From an uncultured Clostridia bacterium (GTDB taxonomy: Bacteria > Bacillota > Clostridia > TANB77 > CAG-508): DNA of 38,799 bases. The stretch is from assembly GCA_944391785.1 (NCBI GenBank), contig CALXUX010000063.1, positions 1 through 38,799 on the forward strand. The letters are read 5' to 3'. The notes beneath the pieces are model-generated. The model searched no databases and was not told the origin of the DNA. It saw only the letters and a program-made list of their open reading frames with translations. Positions 16,525 through 26,189 of this stretch are shown here, in pieces (position 1 is the first letter of the stretch; each line of letters begins with the position of its first letter). The position numbers and the translations under genes are program-made.

Positions 16525-17760
16525 TTATACATTTACCTTTATTATTTTTTCTTTATTTATTTTTCCTGTATAATTTCCTTCTGATATGCAACTGTTTTTC
16601 AATTCCATCATTGCTCCATAGTCTACTAGTTTTCTTTTATAGTATTTAATAAGTTTTGAGTAATCTGTTTTTTGGTTTGCTATTTGTTTTATATCTTCTT
16701 TTATAAATAGTATTTCTTTTTGTCTTACATATTCTATAAAGTCTATGTCTTTTAATTTTGATATTTCTTTATACTTGTCCCAATATTTTTTAAAACTTTC
16801 TCGTTTTCTTGGGTCTTCCCAGTATACTTTTGTTGATAATAATTTTATGTTGTAGTCTTCAATTAAGTTTATTAGCATTGAGTATGCTTTTTCTCTTTTT
16901 GTTGCAATTTTGGTGTCTTGTACTAACATTCTGGCATCTTTTAGTAATTTTTGGTAGCATTGCTGAGCAACTATTAGTGGCAAACTGTGTGTGAAGATTT
17001 TTCTGCTTATTCCAAGTAGTATCATATTTTTTTCTATGTTGTCTTTTGTGTCTAATTTTCCTACAATATAGCTTTGCAATTTTTCGTATTCTGTTAAAAT
17101 TTCTTCTATTTCTTTGTATTTTTCTTGGTCTTTGGTTTGTATTTTTAGTTCTAGTATGTTTTGGATATATTCTTCTATTGTGTAAAATATTTTTGTGTAT
17201 ATCCATTCTTTGCTTGAGTCATATGTGTTTATTGTGTCTGCAAGTTTTATTGAGTAGTTCTTTAAAATTGATTTATATAAAGCATCCATTTTTGATATGT
17301 AAAATTTGTGATACCTTTCTATTACTTTTTCTTTTGAGTTCATTTTTATGCTTTCTTCGTCTAGTTCTAATAGGTATTTTTGTTTTCTGTATTTGTAGTC
17401 CATATATTCTTTTTCTTTTAGGCTTGTTATTTCATAGTATTTAGATAATGCATTTTTTTCGAATTCTGTAGCTTGATTTGATTTTACTTTTTTGTATATT
17501 GAGTCCATTACATATTTGTCTAGTGCTTCTAGGTATACTGTGTATGCATCATCATATTTTTTTTCTAGTTCGTCTTGGTTGTAATTTTCGTTTTCTTTTT
17601 TGAAATTTTCATATGTTTTTAATAGGTTGTTTCTTTTTATATTTATTACTATTCCATTAATTCCTATTTTAGTAGGAATTAATAATTTGCTTATTTTACT
17701 TGTTATTTTGCTAAAAAAATTAGTATCTACTCCTGTTACTCTTAAGCTTCTTTCTTCCAT
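16525..17760 (-). CDS. Hypothetical 411-aa helical protein in the yqfCD operon
   Basis: I do not recognise this protein. It is 411 aa, highly charged and rich in Lys, Glu and Tyr. Apart from the first 50 residues it looks nearly all-helical, with heptad-like stretches (for example EKYKEIEEILTEYEKL) suggesting coiled coils. No signal peptide or clear membrane segment is seen. It starts 14 nt behind yqfD and is followed by ybeY, so it probably belongs to the same transcript. YqfC and YqfD are made during sporulation, so a coat or mother-cell structural role is possible, but only position supports this. The site is where phoH commonly lies, and no P-loop is present, so it is not a PhoH variant. 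Confidence 0.75.
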   Translation of the reverse strand: MEERSLRVTGVDTNFFSKITSKISKLLIPTKIGINGIVINIKRNNLLKTYENFKKENENYNQDELEKKYDDAYTVYLEALDKYVMDSIYKKVKSNQATEFEKNALSKYYEITSLKEKEYMDYKYRKQKYLLELDEESIKMNSKEKVIERYHKFYISKMDALYKSILKNYSIKLADTINTYDSSKEWIYTKIFYTIEEYIQNILELKIQTKDQEKYKEIEEILTEYEKLQSYIVGKLDTKDNIEKNMILLGISRKIFTHSLPLIVAQQCYQKLLKDARMLVQDTKIATKREKAYSMLINLIEDYNIKLLSTKVYWEDPRKRESFKKYWDKYKEISKLKDIDFIEYVRQKEILFIKEDIKQIANQKTDYSKLIKYYKRKLVDYGAMMELKNSCISEGNYTGKINKEKIIKVNV

Positions 17761-17774
17761 TTTTCATCATCCCT

Positions 17775-18959
17775 TCAAAATACTATTTTTTCGTTTGTAC
17801 CTATGTTTTCTATTACTTCATATGTTAATGTTATTTCTACACCGCTTTCTTCTTCATAGGTGTTTATATTTTTATTTACAATTTTTGTTTTGTCTTGTAT
17901 TTCTTGGTCTAATTCATGCTCTAGCTCTTTTATCCCTAAGCTTATAGCTTCTTGTTTTGTATATTCTTTTTGTTCTTTTTTTATTTCTTTATTTGTTGTT
18001 TTTATTATTGATATTGGTAAATAAAAATCAGAAAATAGTTTGATTTTTTTCTCTGTGACTATTGTATCATAATTTTGGAATTTTGAAACCCCTTTTGGTA
18101 AATTTATTTGAAAATTATTTATTTTTATTCCATATGTATTTTCTTCATTTCCTGTTTCTGTTTTTTCCGTAGTATTATAGAGAATTTTTTTAGTTTTGGT
18201 ATACCAAACTTTTGCTTCTATTTCTCCTTTTGCATGAACATATCTTACTCCTGTGTATTTTCCTTCTATCCAACCATTTATTAATACTGTTCCTACATTT
18301 ACAGTATCTCCTACTTTTACAGCTTGTGTTCCATCTTGAGCATTTATTTTTGTAATGACTCCTGTTTTATCTGATACTATATTACAGTAGTCTTCTTCAT
18401 TTATAATTTCTGGCTTTTCTTCTGCTTTTACAAGATTTATTATTATATTTGTTCCTTTTTGCTCTATTCCCATCCAGGCAATATCATCTCTTTTTAGCCT
18501 TACACTGTTTATTATTTGTTTGGTATCTATTTTACTTTTTTTAGTTCCTACTTTTAAACCAGCTTCTTCTAAATCTTGGTAAATTCCTGCAAATTCTTCA
18601 TTGTTTTCTGCTTTTATCTCTATGTTCCAGATGTATGTTGAACTTATTCCAATTACTAATATTAAGATTATTAGTGCAATAGCAAAAATTTTTCTTTTTT
18701 TGTATTTGTGCATTATAAATGGAATTCCTTTTTTCTTTTCAATTTTTACTTTGCATTGTGTTTTTTTTGCAATTTGTATTATTTCTTTAAAATCTTGTAT
18801 TCCCACATTTAGTTTTAAATTTATACTTTTATCTCTTTTTAAGTTCCATATTACTATTTTTTGATTTGTGCATATATTTATAAATCTTTCTATATAATAC
18901 CCCTCTATATTTATTTTTACATATCCAAATATGTAATTCAGTAAGATTTTAATCCACAT
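17775..18959 (-). CDS. yqfD: Sporulation protein YqfD
   Basis: A 394-aa protein of the YqfD family, a SigmaE-dependent mother-cell sporulation membrane protein. The opening GYVKINIEGYYIERFIN, the central hydrophobic segment (about residues 91-110), and the downstream WNIEIKAEN, GTKKSKIDTK and VGDTVNVGTVLINGWIEGK stretches match the family. Length is typical for YqfD. The ATG follows GAAGGAGAAATGCT. It lies 43 nt behind yqfC, the usual partner. The exact function is unknown in any organism to my knowledge. Confidence 0.93.
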   Translation of the reverse strand: MWIKILLNYIFGYVKINIEGYYIERFINICTNQKIVIWNLKRDKSINLKLNVGIQDFKEIIQIAKKTQCKVKIEKKKGIPFIMHKYKKRKIFAIALIILILVIGISSTYIWNIEIKAENNEEFAGIYQDLEEAGLKVGTKKSKIDTKQIINSVRLKRDDIAWMGIEQKGTNIIINLVKAEEKPEIINEEDYCNIVSDKTGVITKINAQDGTQAVKVGDTVNVGTVLINGWIEGKYTGVRYVHAKGEIEAKVWYTKTKKILYNTTEKTETGNEENTYGIKINNFQINLPKGVSKFQNYDTIVTEKKIKLFSDFYLPISIIKTTNKEIKKEQKEYTKQEAISLGIKELEHELDQEIQDKTKIVNKNINTYEEESGVEITLTYEVIENIGTNEKIVF

Positions 18960-19002
18960 AGCATTTCTCCTTCATTTGCTATTTTGCTTATTCCTCACCT
19001 AT

Positions 19003-19281
19003 TTAATCTACTGTGCTTTCAAAATCAAAACTTTCTATTTTGCCTGTAACTTTTATGTCATCAGTTGTCATTTCTTCTAGATTTAATTCATATCCATTTA
19101 TGTTTATTATTCCAATATATGTGCTGATTCTTATATAAAACTCCTCATATTCTAAAATTGCTTTGAAATTTTCTATTATCATTTCGCTAAATCCTCTTAT
19201 AGTTATTTTAGGAATATCAGAACATATTTCTTCTGGCATTTCTAATAATTTATCAATTTTTCTTAATTTTTTCTTTTTCAT
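19003..19281 (-). CDS. yqfC: Sporulation protein YqfC (YabP family)
   Basis: A 92-aa YabP/YqfC-family protein. The basic N-terminus KKKKLRKIDKLLEMPEEI, then PKITIRGFSEMIIENFKAI and the closing YELNLEEMTTDDIKVTGKI are characteristic. YqfC is produced in the mother cell during sporulation and is encoded just upstream of yqfD, as here. It begins the operon yqfC-yqfD-(411 aa)-ybeY-DUF3048-ylbF-family. The start follows AAAGGAAAAAT; directly ahead of that site is a set of alternative hairpins (19293-19337). Confidence 0.92.
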   Translation of the reverse strand: MKKKKLRKIDKLLEMPEEICSDIPKITIRGFSEMIIENFKAILEYEEFYIRISTYIGIININGYELNLEEMTTDDIKVTGKIESFDFESTVD

Positions 19282-19292
19282 ATTTTTCCTTT

Positions 19293-19337
19293 CGGGATTT
19301 AGAGCTGTTCCTTAAAATCCCGTTTTGGAGGGATTTT
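19293..19337 (-). promoter_or_regulatory. Alternative hairpins in the yqfC leader
   Basis: In minus-strand RNA order the segments are AAAAUCCC (19337-19330), CGGGAUUUU (19322-19314) and AAAUCCCG (19300-19293). The middle segment can pair for 8 bp with either neighbour, so two mutually exclusive hairpins are possible. The second ends right before the SD of yqfC. No T run follows, so this would act on translation or RNA stability rather than termination. This is a structural reading only. Confidence 0.45.
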
Positions 19338-19547
19338 GGGGAATTGCTTTTTAAATCTTTTTATTTTTTAGTTTGATAATTTTATAATTTTTTATTTATA
19401 AGTTGTAACTTATTTATACTTATTCTTTTTTATTAAAATTTATGATTTGATATATTGGTTTATGTATTCTTTGTTTGAAAATTATTTTTTATTTTTTTGT
19501 TCAAAAATTTGTTTATTTTATGCTTTTAATTATTTATTTATATTAAT

Positions 19548-20357
19548 TTATTGTTCAAATTCGTCTAGTGATTTAAATTCATAATCCATATTTTTTATTT
19601 CTTTTATTATTTCGTCTAATATTTCTGTATTTGTTTTTGAATTTCCATGGAGTAACATTATTTCTCCATTGTGAACATTTTCTATTATTTTATTTTTTGC
19701 TTTTTCTTTTTCTGGTTGTTTATCTTCATTCCAGTCTTCATATGCAAATGACCACATTACTGTTTTGTATCCTAGGTTTTGGGTTATTGCTAATGTTCTT
19801 TGGCTGTATTCTCCTTTTGGTGGTCTTATGTATTTCATTTCATATCCAAATTTTTCGTATATTGCTTTGTGAAGATCCATTATTTCTGTTTCTATTTTTT
19901 CGCTACTCAAGTCTGGCATACTTTTGTGGTTTACTGTATGATTTCCTACTATATGCCCTTCATCAATCATCTGTTTTACAAGCTCTGGTTGTGTATTTAA
20001 ATAATGTGCTGTTATAAAAAATGTAGCTTTTACATCATTTTCTTTTAATGTCTCCAAAATATCTTTTGTATAACCTGCTTCATAACCTTCGTCAAATGTT
20101 AAATATATATATTTTTTTTCACTATTTCCTATTGCTATTCCTTGGTTTTCGGTTAATATTTTATAATTTTCTGCTCCAAGGTCTGGCCTTTCATGATTAT
20201 TGTTTCTTTTTATTCCCCATTCTATTTTCTTATTACTTAAATTTGTACTACTTGTTTCCATTGTTTCATTATTTTTTGTTACAAAATTTATTATGATTAT
20301 ACTAAGTAATAATATTATTACTATTGCAATTATTATAATTACACTTTTCTTTTTCAT
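19548..20357 (-). CDS. PdaA-like polysaccharide deacetylase
   Basis: A 269-aa exported or membrane-anchored NodB-fold deacetylase with an N-terminal hydrophobic segment (5-26). The metal and catalytic residues are visible: TFDEG (D89), then GNHTVNHKSM (H140, H144), YIRPPKGEYS and a late IMLLHGNS. The TFDEGYEAGYT variant and NHTVNHKSMP are typical of PdaA, which deacetylates muramic acid during spore-cortex formation as a step to muramic delta-lactam. A PdaA role fits the sporulation genes nearby, but a general peptidoglycan deacetylase cannot be excluded. It is monocistronic, with RBS AGGAG well placed. Confidence 0.87.
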   Translation of the reverse strand: MKKKSVIIIIAIVIILLLSIIIINFVTKNNETMETSSTNLSNKKIEWGIKRNNNHERPDLGAENYKILTENQGIAIGNSEKKYIYLTFDEGYEAGYTKDILETLKENDVKATFFITAHYLNTQPELVKQMIDEGHIVGNHTVNHKSMPDLSSEKIETEIMDLHKAIYEKFGYEMKYIRPPKGEYSQRTLAITQNLGYKTVMWSFAYEDWNEDKQPEKEKAKNKIIENVHNGEIMLLHGNSKTNTEILDEIIKEIKNMDYEFKSLDEFEQ

Positions 20358-20443
20358 TAAATCAACTCCTATTCTCTCTAATTTTATGAAAAAATTTTTT
20401 TATTATTACTTTGTTTTAATTAATACTGTCGCAATTTATCAAA

Positions 20444-20482
20444 AAAATATACGAATATTGTAATTTCAATATCGTATATTTT
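20444..20482 (-). terminator. Rho-independent terminator of clpB
   Basis: AAAATATACGAATATTG pairs with CAATATCGTATATTTT with one unpaired base around loop TAATTT. On the minus strand it is followed by a run of T, about 125 nt after the clpB stop. Confidence 0.65.
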
Positions 20483-20607
20483 ATAAATAATATATTTTAT
20501 TATCTTATCGCTATATTTTAAATTTATATATAACCTTCATACAATAACCAATTTAGTTTCCTCATTTTTTAATCATTTTTTCTTACATTAATATCTTTTT
20601 ATAACTA

Positions 20608-23199
20608 TTATTTTTTAATTATCAAATTGTCATTTTCACAATCTATTAACACTTTGCTTGAAGGCAAGATATTTTGTTTTAATATATTTTCAGCAATTAA
20701 AGTTTCAAGTTTTTTTGTAACAAATCTTTTAAGAGGTCTTGCACCATAATTTTCGTCATAACCATTTTCTATTAGATAATCTTTGGCTTTTTGAGTTAAC
20801 TCTAATGTTATATGCTTGTCTTCTAATCTTTTTTCTATATCTTTTACTAATAAATCTAAAATTTTTGAAACTTCAGATTTTTGTAATGGCTTATAAAATA
20901 CGATTTCATCTAAACGATTTAAAAATTCTGGTCTAAAACTTTTCTTTAATAAATCATTTACTTTTTCTTTTGCTTCTTCTGAAATTTCTCCTTTGTCATT
21001 TATGCCTTCTAATATATATTCAGAACCTAAATTAGATGTTAAAATTATTATTGTATTTTTGAAATCTACTGTTCTTCCTTGTGAGTCTGTTATACGGCCA
21101 TCATCTAATACTTGCAATAATATATTAAATACATCTGGATGTGCTTTTTCTATTTCGTCAAATAGTATTACTGAATATGGTTTTCTTCTTACTGCTTCTG
21201 TAAGTTGTCCTCCTTCTTCATATCCAACATATCCTGGAGGTGCTCCAATTAGTCTTGATACTGAGTATTTTTCCATATATTCTGACATGTCTATTCTTAC
21301 CATATTATGCTCATCATCGAATAAGCTTTCTGCTAAACTTTTTGCAAGTTCTGTTTTTCCAACTCCTGTAGGTCCTAAAAATAGGAATGATCCTATTGGT
21401 TTTTTGGGGTCACTTATTCCTGCTCTTGACCTCATTATTGCTTCTGATACATCTTCTACTGCTTCGTCTTGTCCTATTACTCTTTTGTGTAAGATGTCTT
21501 TTAAGTGTAATATTTTTTCTCTTTCACCTTCCATAAGTTTTGTTACTGGTATTTTGGTCCATTTTGATACGACTTTTGCTATTTCGTCTTCTGTTACTTT
21601 GTTTCTTAATAAAACATTTTCTTTTTTATTTTCTTCTGCTTCTTCTTTTTCTAGTTCTTTTTGTAGTTCTGGAAGTTTTCCATATCTTAATTCTGCGACC
21701 TTGTTTAAGTCATAGTTTCTTTCTGCTTGTTCGATTTCTCCATTTGTTTTTTCTATTTCTTCTCTTAATTTTTGGACTTTTTCTATTGATTGTTTTTCAT
21801 TTTCCCATTTTGCTTTCATTGAGTTGAACTTTGTTTTCAATTCTGCTTTTTCTTTTTGTATTTCTTCTAATCTTTGTTTTGAAAATTCGTCTTTTTCTTT
21901 GCTAAGTGCTGTTTCTTCTATTTCTAATTGCATTATTTTTCTTGATACCTCATCTAGTTCTGTTGGCATTGATTTCATTTCTGTTTTTATTAAACTACAT
22001 GCTTCGTCTACTAAGTCTATTGCTTTATCTGGCAGGAATCTGTCTGATATATATCTATTTGATAAAGTTGCTGCTGCAATTAGGCTGCCATCTGAAATTT
22101 TTACTCCATGATATACTTCATATCTTTCTTTTATTCCTCTTAGGATTGAAATTGTATCTTCTACACTTGGTTCTGATACCATTACCTGCTGAAATCTTCG
22201 CTCTAAAGCAGAGTCTTTTTCTATATATTGCCTATATTCATTTAGTGTTGTTGCACCTATACAATGTAATTCACCTCTTGCAAGCATTGGTTTAAGTAGG
22301 TTTCCTGCATCCATTGCTCCTTCTGTTTTTCCTGCCCCTACTATTGTGTGAAGCTCATCTATGAATAAAATTATTTTTCCTTCACTCTTTTTTACTTCTT
22401 GAAGTACTGCTTTTAGTCTTTCTTCAAATTCTCCTCTATATTTTGCTCCTGCAACAAGTGATCCCATATCTAATGCAAAAATTGTACTATTCTTTAGCCC
22501 TTCTGGCACATCTCCTCTTACAATTCTTAATGCTAGACCCTCTGCTATTGCTGTTTTTCCTACTCCTGGCTCTCCTATTAAACATGGATTGTTTTTTGTT
22601 TTTCTTGATAATATCATTATTACATCTCTTATTTCTGAGTCTCTTCCTATTACTGGATCTAATTTTTGCTTTCTTGCAAGTTCTACTAAATCTTGTCCGT
22701 ATTTTTTTAGTACATTATATGTGCTTTCTGGATTGTCTGTTGTAACTCTTGTATTTCCTCTTATACTTGCCAAAACTTTTAAAAATTCATTTTTATTTAA
22801 ACCATATTTTTTGAATAATTCTTTTAGATAATTGTTTGCATTATCTATTATTGCAAGCATTATATGTTCTACTGAAATGTATTGATCATTCATTTGGTTT
22901 GCTATTTTTTCAGAATCTGTTAAAATTACATCTACTTCTTGTGATACATATATTGAATTTGCTTGTCTTGCCCCTCCTGTAATTTTAGGTAAGCCTGCTA
23001 TTTTATCTTTTAGTTCTGTTTCAAGCCCTTGTGATATATTCATCTTTTTTAATAACTCTTTTATTAAACTATCTTCCTGATTTAGTAATGCAAGTAGCAA
23101 ATGTTCTTCTTCTATTTGAGGATTTTTATTTTCTATTGCTATATTTTGTGCTTCTTGTATTGCTTGTAATGATTTTTGTGTAAATTTTTGTGCATCCAT
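20608..23199 (-). CDS. clpB: ATP-dependent disaggregase ClpB
   Basis: An 863-aa Hsp100 chaperone that, with DnaK, pulls apart aggregated proteins after heat stress. Domains in order: Clp N-domain (1-145), AAA1 with Walker [10 protein letters not shown] (about 206) and [14 protein letters not shown], a long ClpB-type coiled-coil middle domain (about 405-520), AAA2 with GPTGVGKTE (about 605) and [10 protein letters not shown], and a C-terminal small domain. The long middle domain distinguishes it from ClpC and ClpA. No CIRCE or CtsR heptad operator was seen upstream; a TATAAT at 23234-23229 is the only promoter-like element, without a good -35. Confidence 0.96.
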   Translation of the reverse strand: MDAQKFTQKSLQAIQEAQNIAIENKNPQIEEEHLLLALLNQEDSLIKELLKKMNISQGLETELKDKIAGLPKITGGARQANSIYVSQEVDVILTDSEKIANQMNDQYISVEHIMLAIIDNANNYLKELFKKYGLNKNEFLKVLASIRGNTRVTTDNPESTYNVLKKYGQDLVELARKQKLDPVIGRDSEIRDVIMILSRKTKNNPCLIGEPGVGKTAIAEGLALRIVRGDVPEGLKNSTIFALDMGSLVAGAKYRGEFEERLKAVLQEVKKSEGKIILFIDELHTIVGAGKTEGAMDAGNLLKPMLARGELHCIGATTLNEYRQYIEKDSALERRFQQVMVSEPSVEDTISILRGIKERYEVYHGVKISDGSLIAAATLSNRYISDRFLPDKAIDLVDEACSLIKTEMKSMPTELDEVSRKIMQLEIEETALSKEKDEFSKQRLEEIQKEKAELKTKFNSMKAKWENEKQSIEKVQKLREEIEKTNGEIEQAERNYDLNKVAELRYGKLPELQKELEKEEAEENKKENVLLRNKVTEDEIAKVVSKWTKIPVTKLMEGEREKILHLKDILHKRVIGQDEAVEDVSEAIMRSRAGISDPKKPIGSFLFLGPTGVGKTELAKSLAESLFDDEHNMVRIDMSEYMEKYSVSRLIGAPPGYVGYEEGGQLTEAVRRKPYSVILFDEIEKAHPDVFNILLQVLDDGRITDSQGRTVDFKNTIIILTSNLGSEYILEGINDKGEISEEAKEKVNDLLKKSFRPEFLNRLDEIVFYKPLQKSEVSKILDLLVKDIEKRLEDKHITLELTQKAKDYLIENGYDENYGARPLKRFVTKKLETLIAENILKQNILPSSKVLIDCENDNLIIKK

Positions 23200-23697
23200 T
23201 TTTATTCCCCCTTTTAAATTTTTATTGTATTATATCATATATACATCTTTTGTATGATTTTTTTTTGGCACTTTTGTGAAAATTTGGTGTGATTTTTTTC
23301 TTATCTAATCATCATAATTTTAGATTTTTTTACTTTATTATTGAATTATTAATAAATATATTTTGACTTTTTTAAATTATAAATTTGCTATTTTTTACCT
23401 TTTTTTATTTTTTATGACTTTATATAAAAATTTGTTTTAACTTATATTTAAATATAATTTTTACCAACTGGATAAATTTATATTTTAGGTATTGACAATA
23501 TAATTTTTTTGGAATATATTGTAATTACATTTGGAAATATAAGGTAATTTATTTTTTTCTGTCGAAATTTTTATTTTATACTTATAATCAATTTTTTATT
23601 ACTTTTAATTTAAAAAATATGAAATAAATTTAACTTAAGTTTTATAAATTATTATCTTTTTATATTCCATTTTTGAATTTTATTGGGGGATTAGTTA
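23200..23697. other. AT-rich divergent region between clpB and the LytTR gene
   Basis: About 500 bp of mostly A/T with no coding sequence, tRNA or recognised riboswitch. It holds a TATAAT for clpB at 23229-23234 (minus) and a good promoter for the LytTR/GHKL pair at 23492-23520. No short peptide gene of the agrD type was found. Confidence 0.5.
23492..23520 (+). promoter_or_regulatory. Candidate SigmaA-type promoter of the LytTR/GHKL operon
   Basis: TTGACA (23492-23497) and TATATT (23515-23520) are separated by 17 nt. The start would be near 23527, leaving a long leader of about 170 nt before the ATG at 23698. Confidence 0.6.
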
Positions 23698-24411
23698 ATG
23701 TTAAATTTTGTTATTTGTGATGATAATCAAAATATTTTAAATAGATTATCATTAATGCTAGATAATATATTTGTAAAATATAAATTTGATGCAAAAGTAA
23801 AATTTATGACTACTGATACAGACAAACTTTTAGATTATGTAGATAATAATAAAGTTGATGTTATATTCTTAGATATAAATTTAAAATCTAATAAAACAGG
23901 CTTAGAACTTGCAAAAATAATAAGAGAGAAAAACAAAAATGTATATCTAATTTTTACAACAGGTCACTTAGAATATGCAATGCTTGCGTATAAATATAAA
24001 ACATTTGATTATATCGCAAAACCTTTCACTAAAGAAAGACTGGAAGATACTATTGTGCGCTTATTTGAAGATGTAAGTGGATTACCAAAGAAATATTTAA
24101 AGATTGATAACAAGAATACTATTATTGATGAAAATTCTATAGAATACATTAAAAGAGATGGTATGAAACTTGTTTTTCATACCATTTTTCATGATTACGA
24201 AACTTATAGTTCTTTCAACAAAATAAATGATTCTTTACCAAAAAATTTTATAAGATGCCATAAATCTTATGTAGTAAATATCAATAATATTAAAAATATT
24301 GATTTTGTTGAGGGAAAAATCTATTTTGCAAATGGTGATTTTTGCGAAATTGGTCCTAAATATAAAAGTAATCTAACGGAGGTATTAAAAAACTATGGAA
24401 TTATTAAATAA
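23698..24411 (+). CDS. LytTR-family response regulator
   Basis: A 237-aa response regulator. The receiver domain (about 1-120) has the acidic pair D8-D9, phospho-acceptor D59 in VIFLDIN and K108 in YIAKPF. The C-terminal half (about 140-235) is a LytTR DNA-binding domain with IEYIKRDGMKLVFHT and the characteristic FIRCHKSYVVNINNI. Regulators of this AgrA/VirR type bind direct repeats upstream of virulence, bacteriocin or envelope genes. The ATG follows GGGGGATTAGTTA. It overlaps the kinase gene by 17 nt. No AgrB or AgrD partner lies in the window. Confidence 0.93.
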   Translation: MLNFVICDDNQNILNRLSLMLDNIFVKYKFDAKVKFMTTDTDKLLDYVDNNKVDVIFLDINLKSNKTGLELAKIIREKNKNVYLIFTTGHLEYAMLAYKYKTFDYIAKPFTKERLEDTIVRLFEDVSGLPKKYLKIDNKNTIIDENSIEYIKRDGMKLVFHTIFHDYETYSSFNKINDSLPKNFIRCHKSYVVNINNIKNIDFVEGKIYFANGDFCEIGPKYKSNLTEVLKNYGIIK

Positions 24412-25258
24412 TTTTTTAAATATATTAACTTTATATATCAGTAATGCAAATATGCTTATACTTACAATTATGTCTATCATTTCAATAATTGTTATATCTG
24501 CAATAAATTTTTCATTTGCAAGTTTTGATGTGTTTCATTTAATTTTAATCTTATGCATTTGTTTCTTAATAACTGTATCAATATTATTATGCTATTTTTA
24601 TTCTAAAATAAAATCTAAACTAAAAGCAAGTGAGCTTTATAATAAAACTCTTTATGATTTAAATGATGAATTAAGCTCTTTTAAACATGATATAAATAAT
24701 ATTCATATATCAATGGCAGGATACATAGAGCATAATGATCTAAGCGGCCTTAAAAAATTTTATTCTGATTTTAATTTTGATAATAAAAGAATTAATAATC
24801 TACATCTTTTAAGTCCAAATTTAATAAATAATAATGCTATTTACTCTTTACTTTCCACAAAATATTATGAAGCTGAGGATAAAGGAATTTCAGTTAATCT
24901 GTATTTTTTCTTAAATCTACAAGATGTAAAAATAAAAACTTATGAACTCTCTAGAATTCTTGGCATTCTATTAGATAATGCAATAGAAGCTGCAAGCAAT
25001 AGTACAGAAAAATTTATAAATATTACTTTTAGACGTGAAAATAATAGATCTAGAGACATTATTATAATAGAAAATAGTTATGCCGATAAAAATGTAAATA
25101 TTGACGAAATATTTTTAAAAGGTGTTTCTCATAAAGAAAATCATTCAGGACTTGGTTTGTGGGAAGTAAAAAAGATTTTAAAAAAACATAATAATTTGAA
25201 TTTATTTACAAATAAAACAGAATACTCTTTTTCTCAACAGCTAGAAATATATTTTTAA
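24395..25258 (+). CDS. GHKL sensor histidine kinase, AgrC-like, short sensor
   Basis: A 287-aa kinase with two hydrophobic segments (about 19-40 and 46-69), followed by a cytoplasmic kinase region. H98 in SFKHDINNIH is the expected phospho-acceptor. The GHKL ATPase part has N195 in ILLDNAIEAAS and a G-box GLGLWEV at 252-258. AgrC proteins usually have six or seven membrane segments, so this sensor part is unusually small and may detect a signal in the membrane or through a partner. It is transcribed with the LytTR regulator, which is its probable partner. Confidence 0.9.
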   Translation: MELLNNFLNILTLYISNANMLILTIMSIISIIVISAINFSFASFDVFHLILILCICFLITVSILLCYFYSKIKSKLKASELYNKTLYDLNDELSSFKHDINNIHISMAGYIEHNDLSGLKKFYSDFNFDNKRINNLHLLSPNLINNNAIYSLLSTKYYEAEDKGISVNLYFFLNLQDVKIKTYELSRILGILLDNAIEAASNSTEKFINITFRRENNRSRDIIIIENSYADKNVNIDEIFLKGVSHKENHSGLGLWEVKKILKKHNNLNLFTNKTEYSFSQQLEIYF

Positions 25259-25266
25259 ATTTGTTG

Positions 25267-25436
25267 TGAACTTTAGAGACGTTCCTAATGTCATTAAGTT
25301 AAGAAAAATATTTATATCCGCCCCAATAGTAAATAGCAAATTAATTTAAAAATAATTTGCTATTTACTATTGGGGCTACTCTGTGCAAAAATAGATATCT
25401 TAATTTAATGACATTGGGGACGTTTCTTACAGTTCA
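25267..25436. repeat. Nested inverted-repeat element, possibly MITE-like
   Basis: The outer arms (25267-25303 and 25399-25436) are an imperfect 37-38-bp inverted repeat starting TGAACT and containing ACGT(T/C)CC and AATGTCATTAA. The inner arms (25320-25343 and 25353-25376) pair perfectly over 24 bp around a 9-nt loop. No coding sequence lies inside and no target-site duplication is obvious. It follows the kinase stop by 8 bp and could act as a terminator as well as being a small mobile or REP-like repeat. Confidence 0.8.
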
Positions 25437-25483
25437 TACCTAAAATTCATTTTATAATTTTTCATTTTATTAGTAAATGTTTT

Positions 25484-25514
25484 TTGAACTTTAAGGAAAA
25501 TCCTCAAAGTTCAA
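25484..25514. repeat. TTGAACTTT hairpin overlapping the 3' end of the pseudouridine synthase gene
   Basis: A 14-bp stem with one G-U type mismatch and loop AAA. The stop codon and last codons of the gene (25491 onward) lie inside it. On the minus strand no T run follows, so it is not a standard terminator. It shares the TGAACTTT motif with the repeats at 12572 and 25267. Confidence 0.55.
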
Positions 25515-26189
25515 CTTTTTTAATATACACCATGTTCCTTTTGGTTCTGGCAAATCCTTAAATGTCATAGTTTCTTTATTTATGGGATGTTCTATTGTTA
25601 GTTCATATGCCCATAATGCTATTTGCTTTCCTTTGCCCCTTGTTCCGTATTTTTGATCTCCGAAGATACTGTGCTTAAAGTTTGATAGTTGTACTCTTAT
25701 TTGGTGGTGTCTTCCTGTGTATAGATTTATTTCTAATAATGTTAAATTTTTTATTTCGTTATATGTTAAGACTTTATATTCTAGTTTTGCATATTTTGCA
25801 TTTTTCTTAGTTTTTGATACTACTTTACTGGTATTGCTTTTTTGATCTTTGTATAGATAATCTTCTAAAATACCTTTGTTTTTTTCAAATTTTCCATCAA
25901 CTACTGCTAGATATTTTTTCTTAAAAACCTTTTCTCTTACTTGAGTGCTTAATCTTGCTGCTGCTTTTGATGTTTTTGCAAAGACCATTATTCCTCCTAC
26001 TGGTCTGTCTAGTCTATGGATTAATCCTAAATATACATTTCCTGGTTTTTGATATTTTTCCTTAATATATTCTTTTACAAGTGTTTGCATATCCATGTCA
26101 CCTGTTTTGTCTGATTGTGATGGAATATTTGGTATTTTTTCTACTACTATTATGTGATTGTCTTCATATATTATTTTTAATTTGTTCAT
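25491..26189 (-). CDS. RluA-family pseudouridine synthase
   Basis: A 232-aa RNA pseudouridine synthase of the RluA/RsuA-like superfamily. The catalytic motif HRLDRPVGG contains D61, and the later TGRHHQIRVQLS is the usual second block. There is no N-terminal S4 domain, so it is shorter than RluD and resembles the compact RluA/RluC types; the uridine targets (23S rRNA or tRNA) cannot be told. It begins directly after the stop of the methyltransferase gene with no gap, so the two RNA-modification genes are probably coupled. Confidence 0.92.
   Translation of the reverse strand: MNKLKIIYEDNHIIVVEKIPNIPSQSDKTGDMDMQTLVKEYIKEKYQKPGNVYLGLIHRLDRPVGGIMVFAKTSKAAARLSTQVREKVFKKKYLAVVDGKFEKNKGILEDYLYKDQKSNTSKVVSKTKKNAKYAKLEYKVLTYNEIKNLTLLEINLYTGRHHQIRVQLSNFKHSIFGDQKYGTRGKGKQIALWAYELTIEHPINKETMTFKDLPEPKGTWCILKKLNFEDFP

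Noticed and set aside
23200..23340. CIRCE or CtsR operator ahead of clpB
   Set aside because: Neither the TTAGCACTC-N9-GAGTGCTAA dyad nor a GGTCAAA heptad repeat is present; GGCACTTTTGTG only resembles one half-site by chance.
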